Assembly: GCA_964528595.1 (NCBI GenBank)
Contig: CAZGTM010000009.1
Coordinates: forward strand, 26,791 to 90,790
Direction of reading: 5' to 3'
DNA length: 64,000 bases
Source: CAYFKJ01 sp964528595
GTDB lineage: Bacteria > Pseudomonadota > Alphaproteobacteria > UBA2966
Shown here piece by piece: positions 28,365 through 36,061 of this stretch (positions within the stretch are counted from its first letter, which is position 1; each line of letters begins with the position of its first letter). The notes beneath the pieces were generated by a model that was given only the letters and a program-made list of their open reading frames with translations, was not told the DNA's origin and did no database searches. The translations under genes were made by a program, and so were the position numbers.

Positions 28365-29606
28365 TTAGTGACGGGCCTGGCCGTCGCCGCCGTGGGCGGT
28401 AATGCTGAGGTGCTGTACGGCAAACCCCGCACCCTTCAGGCCGGCGATGATTTCCTGTGCGTGCTCGGGATCGCGGCTTTCGATCATCAGGTCGAGGTCC
28501 GCGCCCTTGACCGGAACGTCGGCAAACAGACGATGGTGGTGGACTTCGATGATATTGCCGCCGGCTTCGCCGACCAGGCGGGCGATTTCCGCCAGCATGC
28601 CGGGTTGATCCTGGATCTCAACGCGCAGGCTGACGATGCGGCCCTGGCGGACCAGGCCGCGCGAGATGACGGAGGCCAGCAGACGAGAATCAATATTACC
28701 GCCCGATATGACCAAGCCGACGCGCTTGCCCTGGAAACGCGCGGGATGGGCCAGCAGCGCGGCGAGAGGTGTCGCGCCGGCACCTTCGACAACCGTCTTT
28801 TCAACTTCCATGTAGAGCACGATCGCCTCCTCGATTTCCGCTTCGGAGACCGACAGGACGTCGTCGACCAGTTCCCGCGTGACGGCCAGGGTTTTTTCGC
28901 CGACCGCCTTGACGGCGATACCGTCGGCGATGGTTTGTCCGCCAGGTGACTGAGCCTCGCCGTCCAGGGCGCGTCGCATGGAAGGAAAAAGTGCCGCTTC
29001 CACGCCGACGATTTCGATTTCCGGTTTGAGGGTCTTGGCGGCGATTGCGCAGCCGGAAATCAAGCCGCCGCCACCGATCGGCACGATAAGGACATCGAGG
29101 TCGGGGGCGTCGGTCAGCATTTCCAGGGCCACGGTGCCTTGACCGGCGATAATGTCATCGTCGTCGTAAGGGTGAATGAAGGTCAACCCGCTCTCGGCCG
29201 CCAATTCGTCCGCCTTGGCCTTCGATTCTTCCAGCGTATCGCCCTCCAGTACGACACGCGCGCCGTAGCCGCGCGTATGGCGGACCTTGGTGAAAGGCGT
29301 AAAACGCGGCATGACGATGGTCGCCGGAATACCCAGTTTCTGGGCGTGGTAGGCGACCCCCTGGGCATGATTTCCAGCCGACATGGCAATGACCCCGGTG
29401 TTCGCTTCGGCCTTCTTCAACCGGCTGAGTTTGACCAGGGCGCCACGGTCTTTGAAGGAACCGGTGAACTGTAAATTCTCGAATTTCAATACGACGTCAG
29501 CGCCGGTTATTTCCGAGAGCGTTCTTGATTCCAGGGTCGGCGTGCGTACGGTTTCACCGGCGACGATCTTCGCCGCGGCCTGAATATCTGAAAGCCCGAT
29601 GGTCAT
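28365..29606 (-). CDS. ilvA: Threonine ammonia-lyase with ACT domain
   Basis: 413 residues of the PLP fold II. The PLP Lys is Lys52 in FTGSFKDRGAL; the Gly-rich loops MSAGNHAQGVAYHA and VPIGGGGLISG and the SGGNID motif are present. A single ACT domain covers about residues 330-413, as in the biodegradative/TdcB-like enzymes with ACT rather than the long IlvA. It turns threonine into 2-oxobutanoate. Its ATG overlaps the stop of the upstream acylase gene by four bases. Confidence 0.92.
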   Translation of the reverse strand: MTIGLSDIQAAAKIVAGETVRTPTLESRTLSEITGADVVLKFENLQFTGSFKDRGALVKLSRLKKAEANTGVIAMSAGNHAQGVAYHAQKLGIPATIVMPRFTPFTKVRHTRGYGARVVLEGDTLEESKAKADELAAESGLTFIHPYDDDDIIAGQGTVALEMLTDAPDLDVLIVPIGGGGLISGCAIAAKTLKPEIEIVGVEAALFPSMRRALDGEAQSPGGQTIADGIAVKAVGEKTLAVTRELVDDVLSVSEAEIEEAIVLYMEVEKTVVEGAGATPLAALLAHPARFQGKRVGLVISGGNIDSRLLASVISRGLVRQGRIVSLRVEIQDQPGMLAEIARLVGEAGGNIIEVHHHRLFADVPVKGADLDLMIESRDPEHAQEIIAGLKGAGFAVQHLSITAHGGDGQARH

Positions 29607-32014
29607 TGGTCGGGCGTCAACCGGAGGGTGCCGACCGAACCGGCCATGATGGCATCGCGCTTCATCGTCATCGGCAGGTCGCTGACGTCGCGCCAGGCCT
29701 GGGTGAAGTTGCCGTGGAACGGCGAGAGCGGGTTGCCGGACTGTCCCGTCGTGTGAATCCAGCGTGAGCGGTCAAGATCGGAGAAATCGTAAATCGCCCG
29801 CAGGCTGGGGCCATGATATTGGCGGTAGGGGTGGTCGGGATCTGAGATTTTGTGTTTACCGACGTTAACGGTATAGCCGTCGCCGCTGGAGGGAATGGAA
29901 ATATCGAAGAGCGTGGCCAGGGGGCCGACGTGAGTGAACGGATTGTGATCCGAATGCGCCACATGCCGGTCGCCCCACCGCCAAGCCGAAGGATCTTCGT
30001 TGTCCATCTCCTCAGCCAATTCCGCGGCGGCCGCGTCGAGGGCCTTCAGGATGACGTCGTTGCAGCTTTCCTTCGGCGCCGTTTTAACGTCGTCGCACCA
30101 GTGCGCCTGACCGCCCATCAGCACGTTGCTCATGAAGACTGGGCGGGCGTCCCAATAGTCCTTGAACATGTCGCCGAGCTCGTCGGCGTAAACCGTCTTG
30201 CCGAGGTGCTTGATCCAGGCATTGAAGATCAGCGGTTCAGGCTTGTTGCGGTCCATCTCGCCCTTCCAGTTCGCCAGCAGGGCATAGGATTTAACCGACA
30301 GGGCGGCGGTCGGTTTCACTTCCAGCAAGCGCGGCAGAAAGTCGGTCGCCATAACCGAGGTGACGTCACCCTGCAGCAGACGGACGCTGTCGACGGTGTG
30401 CTTCTCCCGGCCGGTCAGCAAATGCTCGATGCGGCGGGCGCGGTAGGGCGTCGCCCATTCGAAGGTGATGTGGTGGGGATAGCCGTTGGGCACGATCTTA
30501 TGATTGGCCGTCGCTACGTAACCCCGCGCCGGATTGTAGGTGTGGGGGAGTTCCTCGAAGGGTATGAAGCCGTCCCAGTCGTAAGCCGCTTCCCATCCCG
30601 GCACCGGAAAGAAGCCCTGGACCTTGTTCTCGGGTTTTCGCACCGGTATGCGGCCCGGCGCATACATGCCGATGTTGCCGTCGATGTCGGCGAAAACCAT
30701 GTTCTGCTGCGGCACGTCGTAGTGCCGCAGGGCGGCGACGAACTCGTCCCAATTGCGCGCCTTGTTGCTGCCGATCAGGGCTTCCGCCGTGCCGCTGTCA
30801 TCCCTCAGCGCGGTCCAGGCAAATGCCATCACATGGCCTTCGCCGGCGACCTTGGCGGCCGAACCGGAGGCATCGGAGATAATCGGGCCGTGGCGGCTGG
30901 TGCGGACGTCGATGGTGATGTCCTCGCCGTCCTTGACCCGGATGACCTCCCGTCGAACGCTGAATTTCGCCGTTCCCGTCGGCGTGTCGTAGCTGGTCGG
31001 ATCGCCTTCGGTCAGGCGCTCGATGAACATGTCCTGAACGTCGGGACCGGTGTTGGTGAAGCCCCAGGCGATGCGCTCGTTGCGCCCCAGCACGATGCCG
31101 GGGATGCCGGGCAGGGTGGCGCCCATGGCGTTGAGCCCCGGCGCTTTGACGTGGGCGAAATACCACACCGGCGGCGCCGCCAGGCCCAAGTGCGGATCGT
31201 TGGCAAGCAGCGGTTTGCCGCTGGCCGTGCGGGCGCCGGAAATGACCCAGTTGTTGGAACCGTTGGCTGCATCGGGCAGCAGGCTGGCCGGCAAGCCGGC
31301 GAAATCCGTCCCCTTCAGATCGATCCCGTCGTACAGGCCGGCAATATCGGGCAGGGCGATCGGTGCGTCGCCGGGGTAAGGCGGAAACATTTCCGCCACC
31401 TGTTGCTGGCTCAATCCGGCCTGGACCAGACGGAAGCGCAGGATTTCCTTGCGCCAGTTGGCCCCGAGGTCCCAGGCCATCATTTTGGCCCATACCAGAG
31501 AATCAGCCGGCTTCCAGGGATCCGGCTTGACGCCGAGTATGAGGAATTCGGGCGGCAGCGGCTTTGTGAGGCCGCCGCGCCCGGCAATATATTGGTTTAC
31601 GCCGGCGGCGTAGGACTCCATCGCATGCCGGGCGTCGTCGGAAAGATTGGCGACGGTATTTTCGGCATGATGGTAGACCGACAGCGTGCGCAGGAACCTG
31701 TCGGCGTTGACGGTCTGGGCGCCCAGGATTTCCGACAGCCTGCCGGCGCCGATGCGCCGGTTCATCTCCATCTGCCACATGCGGTCTTGGGCGTGGGCGT
31801 ATCCCAAGCCGAACCAGGCATCGCTTTCGGTTTTGGCGTAGATGTGTGGAATACCGTGCCGGTCGCGGGTAATTTCCAGCGATTTTCCCAGCCCACTAAC
31901 GGACGCCGTACCGTCCATTTGAGGCAGCGAACCGCGTAGCCAAAGGTAGCCGCCACCCAGCGCGACGGCGACAATGACGATCAAACCGACAACGATACGA
32001 ACGATCCAACGCAT
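29603..32014 (-). CDS. Penicillin acylase family (Ntn hydrolase)
   Basis: 803 residues. An N-terminal membrane/signal segment (about 5-28) is followed by an alpha-chain region with HIYAKTESDAWFGLGYAHAQDR. The nucleophile is Ser253 in NGSNNWVISG, where autocleavage should expose the Ser as the new N terminus of the beta chain; ANDPHLGL and GRNERIAWGFTN follow, as in the family. Members include penicillin G acylases and acyl-homoserine lactone acylases, so the substrate may be an N-acyl signal. Coupled to ilvA by overlap, though no functional link is obvious. Confidence 0.9.
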   Translation of the reverse strand: MRWIVRIVVGLIVIVAVALGGGYLWLRGSLPQMDGTASVSGLGKSLEITRDRHGIPHIYAKTESDAWFGLGYAHAQDRMWQMEMNRRIGAGRLSEILGAQTVNADRFLRTLSVYHHAENTVANLSDDARHAMESYAAGVNQYIAGRGGLTKPLPPEFLILGVKPDPWKPADSLVWAKMMAWDLGANWRKEILRFRLVQAGLSQQQVAEMFPPYPGDAPIALPDIAGLYDGIDLKGTDFAGLPASLLPDAANGSNNWVISGARTASGKPLLANDPHLGLAAPPVWYFAHVKAPGLNAMGATLPGIPGIVLGRNERIAWGFTNTGPDVQDMFIERLTEGDPTSYDTPTGTAKFSVRREVIRVKDGEDITIDVRTSRHGPIISDASGSAAKVAGEGHVMAFAWTALRDDSGTAEALIGSNKARNWDEFVAALRHYDVPQQNMVFADIDGNIGMYAPGRIPVRKPENKVQGFFPVPGWEAAYDWDGFIPFEELPHTYNPARGYVATANHKIVPNGYPHHITFEWATPYRARRIEHLLTGREKHTVDSVRLLQGDVTSVMATDFLPRLLEVKPTAALSVKSYALLANWKGEMDRNKPEPLIFNAWIKHLGKTVYADELGDMFKDYWDARPVFMSNVLMGGQAHWCDDVKTAPKESCNDVILKALDAAAAELAEEMDNEDPSAWRWGDRHVAHSDHNPFTHVGPLATLFDISIPSSGDGYTVNVGKHKISDPDHPYRQYHGPSLRAIYDFSDLDRSRWIHTTGQSGNPLSPFHGNFTQAWRDVSDLPMTMKRDAIMAGSVGTLRLTPDQ

Positions 32015-32158
32015 AAAGTGAAAATCCCAGGTTCCACACCGCGGGCAACGGTGCCTTCGCGCGCCATAAAATCAGATATGACAGCCGCTTGAAACCGGCA
32101 AATTCCACCAAACTCGGGTGTACACCTTAATTTTCACCAAAAAGCGCCAAACATGAGT

Positions 32159-32962
32159 TTAGAACATCGGTTTGAGCGCCTTCCAGAGCTTCTCATTGCG
32201 CTTCCAGATCAACGAACGGTGACTGTCGCCCAGGCAGGTACGCAAGTTGAACGTGACGCCACGCTCGACCGATTGGTTGCAGATGCCGAGCACCTCCCGG
32301 GCCCGTTTCACTTCCTGGGGACTGACTGAGCGTTCGAGCGCCGGTGAAACGGCGCTGCGCCACAAGCCCTGTCGGAAATTCGCCGAGGCAATGCGTTGGT
32401 CGGGCAGGGGGCTCATCAGCGCCGACAGCAGACGCGCCTGGCTCCAAATGGGGCCGTCCTCGAAAAACGACATGGCCAGTTTGCGGTCCGGTCCGACGAC
32501 CTTGGCGATTTCCTCGGCCCTCAGGGGATTGGGGTCGCCCGGCTTGGCGACGGGCAAAAGCGTCGCCCCGTCGGTGATCTCTATGGCCAAGGCCCGGATG
32601 CCGCGTTCGTCGAGGAAAGATCGATCGACCATCACCGCGACGGAGGCGACCGGTTCGTTGGCTTCGAACACGAAGTCCTGGCCGACCGGCAGGCGCACGA
32701 CGCTGCCGTCGGCGCTTGTCGCGACGATCGCCAGGCCCCGCTGTCCGGCCGGTTGATAAGGATGGCCGGCGTGCGGATTGAGGCGGTCCGGCTGCAGGCA
32801 ATAGCTGGTCAGAATGGCCTGGCAGGTGCCGCCTTCGCAGTAGAGCGGCTGAGGTATATTGGTCGCCATCAGGCCCAGGATCTGCGGCGCCGCGGCGGCA
32901 GTAAAGGATTGGAACGCGAGGGCAAACAAAGCGGCCGTGACGCCGCATACGTAACGCAACAT
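32159..32962 (-). CDS. Secreted protein of unknown function
   Basis: 267 residues with a signal peptide (MLRYVCGVTAALFALAF, probable cleavage after TAAAA). Mature part has several Cys (in PLYCEGGTCQAILTSYC, then GICNQ and LRTCLGD), suggesting disulfides in the periplasm. No family recognised. Second half is rich in Arg and Leu. It stands alone, 144 nt upstream of the acylase gene in the same direction. Confidence 0.7.
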   Translation of the reverse strand: MLRYVCGVTAALFALAFQSFTAAAAPQILGLMATNIPQPLYCEGGTCQAILTSYCLQPDRLNPHAGHPYQPAGQRGLAIVATSADGSVVRLPVGQDFVFEANEPVASVAVMVDRSFLDERGIRALAIEITDGATLLPVAKPGDPNPLRAEEIAKVVGPDRKLAMSFFEDGPIWSQARLLSALMSPLPDQRIASANFRQGLWRSAVSPALERSVSPQEVKRAREVLGICNQSVERGVTFNLRTCLGDSHRSLIWKRNEKLWKALKPMF

Positions 32963-33123
32963 GTCACACCTTCCCTTCGGCTCTCACCTCAGTCACACCG
33001 GTACGTCCCCCGAGACGACACGGCTGGGTGAGGCTGTTGGAATGGTTGGTTACCGGCCCCCGGCTGTCAACATTTCAGTCCGCCGGGACGTTCACATCTT
33101 CGGCAACATTTCGCCTTCGCGAG

Positions 33124-33516
33124 TTACTCGGCAGCGTCGGATTGTGCTTCACCTGTTTCCCGCGCGTCGCGGGCGATGGTACGCCGCCGCAACGACCGGG
33201 GTTTCAGATGCCGCCGGCAAACCTCGACCACAGCCTCTTCCTCGAAGGCCTTACAGGAAAAGACGTCGAGATAAACATCACCCGTCAAATCGGCGAAATG
33301 AGCGCAAATGTTGGAGGTTTCGATCAATTGAACCAGGGTGAACCCCGCCGCTTCCGGCGTATGCGTGGCGAAATGCTCGACCAAGGGTTCGCCATGGGCC
33401 TTCATGCCGATGGCGACGACGAGATCGCGGCTGAAGTTACGGATCGCATTGGCATTTGTTATGGCCGCCTTGTCGCATGCCGCCATATCCACAATGAAAT
33501 GCTGTCCCCATGCCAT
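33124..33516 (-). CDS. S-adenosylmethionine decarboxylase homologue (SpeD-like)
   Basis: 130 residues from ATG 33516, with GAGGG 7 nt upstream; the frame is open further but without similarity. The SpeD fold is seen in GQHFIVDMAACDK near the N terminus and GFTLVQLIETSNICAHF. Ser68, His73 and Cys88 keep the spacing (+5, +20) of Ser63, His68 and Cys83 in the Thermotoga enzyme, so self-cleavage to a pyruvoyl group is plausible, but the residue before Ser68 is Thr67, not the usual Glu (E-S), and Asn69 replaces His. SpeD homologues with other amino-acid decarboxylase activity are known. It ends a hemB - PhyH - speD-like run, 10 nt after PhyH. Confidence 0.8.
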   Translation of the reverse strand: MAWGQHFIVDMAACDKAAITNANAIRNFSRDLVVAIGMKAHGEPLVEHFATHTPEAAGFTLVQLIETSNICAHFADLTGDVYLDVFSCKAFEEEAVVEVCRRHLKPRSLRRRTIARDARETGEAQSDAAE

Positions 33517-33526
33517 GGCGTTTCCC

Positions 33527-34417
33527 TCAGCCGGCGGCGCGTTCGGCGGTCTCATGGAACTGATCGAAATACCGGTCCTTCATGCCTTTTTGGTTTTCGT
33601 AGATCGAGCCCTGATGGGGCGCCGCGGGCAGCGGCAGCCGCACGGGGACGTCCGTGAGGCGCGGGACGGCGCTTTCTTCGCCGGACAACAGCTTGGCTTT
33701 GAAGTCGTCGTAGGATCGGACGCCCAGGACCGGCCAGGCATCGGCGGCCCGGTACTGATGCAGCAGCAAGCGGCGCGCCTCACCCGACCGGTTGAGGCTG
33801 GAGCCGTGTACGGCGCGCACGTGGTGGAGGGATATCGACCCGGCCCGGCCGGTAACCGGCGCCGCGAGGTCGTAATCGAGATCCCGCTTCGCCGGGTCCA
33901 TGGCGCCGCAAAAATAGCCTTCGGCGTGGTGGTCGAATACCGGGCCTAAGTGACTGCCTGGCACGACCATGAGGGGCCCGTTCTCAAGCGTCATGTCGTC
34001 GAGCATGATGCCGACGGCGGCGAGGTCGTCGTTGGTGTGGGGATAGAAGGCCCAGTCCTGGTGCCATTCCACGGCGGCGCCGAAGCCCGCATCCTTGAGA
34101 TTGAGCTTGGAGGTATCGAACCGCACGCCCGTGCCCCATAGCCGTTCTAATATCCCGATCACCGTCGGATGCCGGACGGCGCGGGCATAGGCGTCGTGGT
34201 GGAGATGCGGCGCCTTCAGCCGCCGGACGCGCGGCGCGGCGGGCGAGTGGCTGTCCTCGAGATCGTAAAGCTCGGTATGTTCGGCAACGGCGGACGACTG
34301 CGCCACCAAGTCGTCAGTGACCGCGCGAAGCTCGGCGATGTCCTCGGCGGAGAAAACGTCCGCCACGACCAGGAAGCCTTGTTCGTGATAGCGCGCAGCG
34401 TCGGCGTCGGAAATCAT
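33527..34417 (-). CDS. Phytanoyl-CoA dioxygenase family (PhyH)
   Basis: 296 residues, a non-heme iron, 2-oxoglutarate-type oxygenase. The iron facial triad is visible as His119 and Asp121 in EWHQDWAF and His204 in RAVHGSSLNRS; Arg215 in SGEARR is placed to bind 2-oxoglutarate. Bacterial members hydroxylate small molecules such as ectoine or secondary metabolites. Its start shares one base with the hemB stop, and it is followed by the SpeD-like gene, so the three are likely one transcript. Substrate unknown. Confidence 0.85.
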   Translation of the reverse strand: MISDADAARYHEQGFLVVADVFSAEDIAELRAVTDDLVAQSSAVAEHTELYDLEDSHSPAAPRVRRLKAPHLHHDAYARAVRHPTVIGILERLWGTGVRFDTSKLNLKDAGFGAAVEWHQDWAFYPHTNDDLAAVGIMLDDMTLENGPLMVVPGSHLGPVFDHHAEGYFCGAMDPAKRDLDYDLAAPVTGRAGSISLHHVRAVHGSSLNRSGEARRLLLHQYRAADAWPVLGVRSYDDFKAKLLSGEESAVPRLTDVPVRLPLPAAPHQGSIYENQKGMKDRYFDQFHETAERAAG

Positions 34418-35433
34418 CAGCCGGTCTTGAGGCGCTTGGCGGCGGCCACGGCGTAATAGGTGAGGATGCCGTCACAGCCGGCGCGTTTGAAGGCGGTCAG
34501 ACTTTCCATCATGACCCTTTCGCCGTCCATCCAGCCGCGCTCCGCCGCACCCGCTAGCATGGCGTACTCGCCGCTCACCTGGTAGGCGTAAGTCGGCATG
34601 CCAAACTCGTCCTTCACGCGGCGCACGATGTCGAGGTAGGGCATACCCGGCTTCACCATCACCATGTCGGCGCCTTCGGCGATGTCGAGGGCGACCTCGC
34701 GCAGGGCCTCGTCGGAATTGGCCGGGTCCATCTGGTAAGTCTTCTTATCGCCGCCCGCCAGATTGGGCGCCGAGCCCACGGCGTCCCGGAAGGGGCCGTA
34801 AAAGGCGGAGGCGTACTTGGCCGAATAGGCCATGATCTGCACTGCATCCAGCCCGGCCTTGTCCAGAACGTTGCGGATTTCCCGCACCCGGCCATCCATC
34901 ATGTCGCTGGGCGCGATGACGTCGCAGCCGGCTTCGGCCTGGACCTTTGCCTGTTGCGCCAGCAACTCCAGCGTTTCGTCGTTGACCACGTAGCCGTCGC
35001 GCAGCAGCCCGTCGTGGCCGTGATCGGTGTAGGGGTCGAGCGCCACGTCGCACATCACGCCGATCTCGTCGCCGTGCGCCTGCTTGATGGCCCGCACCGC
35101 CCTGCAAACCAGATTTTCCGGATTGACCGCTTCGGTGCCTTCGGAGTTTTTCAGCGCCGGATCGGTGAAGGGGAACAGCGCCACCGCCGGCACGCCCAGG
35201 TCCTTGGCCCCGCCCACGGCATCGACCAGCAGGTCGACTGTCAGCCGCTGCACGTCCGGCATGCTGTCGACGTCCTGGGCGGTATTGTCGCCGTCGATCA
35301 CGAACACCGGCCAGATCAGGTCGTCGACGGAAAGCGCGTTCTCCGAAATCAGACGCCGCGACCAGTCATGCCGCCGGTTACGGCGCATGCGGGTGCGGGG
35401 AAATCCGGCACTGGCGCGGTGTCGTCTCACGGG
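34417..35433 (-). CDS. hemB: Delta-aminolevulinic acid dehydratase (porphobilinogen synthase)
   Basis: 338 residues from GTG 35433, chosen because GGGAGAAG lies 6 nt upstream (a TTG at 35445 is also possible). It joins two aminolevulinate molecules into porphobilinogen. The Schiff-base Lys pair lies in AYSAKYASAFYGPFR and MVKPGMPYLD; CDVALDPYTDHGHDG is the metal loop, with Asp in place of the zinc Cys, as in Mg/K-type enzymes of alphaproteobacteria. HemA, the previous enzyme of the pathway, is also in this window but 23 kb away. Confidence 0.96.
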   Translation of the reverse strand, partial: PVRRHRASAGFPRTRMRRNRRHDWSRRLISENALSVDDLIWPVFVIDGDNTAQDVDSMPDVQRLTVDLLVDAVGGAKDLGVPAVALFPFTDPALKNSEGTEAVNPENLVCRAVRAIKQAHGDEIGVMCDVALDPYTDHGHDGLLRDGYVVNDETLELLAQQAKVQAEAGCDVIAPSDMMDGRVREIRNVLDKAGLDAVQIMAYSAKYASAFYGPFRDAVGSAPNLAGGDKKTYQMDPANSDEALREVALDIAEGADMVMVKPGMPYLDIVRRVKDEFGMPTYAYQVSGEYAMLAGAAERGWMDGERVMMESLTAFKRAGCDGILTYYAVAAAKRLKTG

Positions 35434-35599
35434 TACTTCTCCCAAGCTATCAAGTTCATACCCATACTACGGGCAGGAAAGGTGTTCAATGGCATGAGAA
35501 TCCGACGCCCTGACCGCCCCGCCGTTTTGGCGCAAATATTCAAGAACTGTCTCCTCGTCGTCACTATATGTAAGCAACATCAATTCCCGGAGGCGACCC

Positions 35600-36061
35600 A
35601 TGAAACTGACGGTCAACGGACAAGTCCACACCATATCCCCGGCTTGGCGGGAGGAAACGCTCCTGTTTACCTTGCGGGAACACTTGGGCCTGGTCGGCGC
35701 CAAGTTCGGCTGCGGCGCGGGGCTTTGCGGGGCCTGCACCGTTTTGGTCAACGGCGAAGCAAGGCAAAGCTGTCTCCTCAGCCTCGGCGAAGTCGCGGGG
35801 ACGCGGATCGAAACCATCGAAGGGCTGGCTGATGCGAAGGGCGGGCCCCATCCCGTTCAGCAAGCCTGGCTGGAGGAAAACGTGCCGCAATGCGGATACT
35901 GCCAGGCCGGCCAGATCATGTCGGCCACGGCTCTGCTGCGGCAAAATCCGCAACCGACTGAAGGGGACATAGACGACGCCATGTCCGGGAACCTATGCCG
36001 TTGCGGCACGCAGCAGCGCATTCGCCGGGCGGTGAACCGGGCGGCGGAGATCCTGTCATGA
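35600..36061 (+). CDS. Molybdenum hydroxylase small subunit, [2Fe-2S] (IorA-like)
   Basis: 153 residues. The plant-type cluster is bound by CGAGLCGACTVLVNG and the second cluster by CGYCQAGQIM and LCRCGTQQRIR. This is the small iron-sulfur subunit of two-subunit oxidoreductases such as isoquinoline 1-oxidoreductase and aldehyde oxidases. GGAGG lies 7 nt before the ATG. It overlaps the large-subunit gene by four bases. Confidence 0.93.
   Translation: MKLTVNGQVHTISPAWREETLLFTLREHLGLVGAKFGCGAGLCGACTVLVNGEARQSCLLSLGEVAGTRIETIEGLADAKGGPHPVQQAWLEENVPQCGYCQAGQIMSATALLRQNPQPTEGDIDDAMSGNLCRCGTQQRIRRAVNRAAEILS

Noticed and set aside
29852..31939. Long plus-strand open frame opposite the penicillin acylase gene (695 codons)
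   Set aside because: No motif or signal; the acylase on the other strand has its complete catalytic set.
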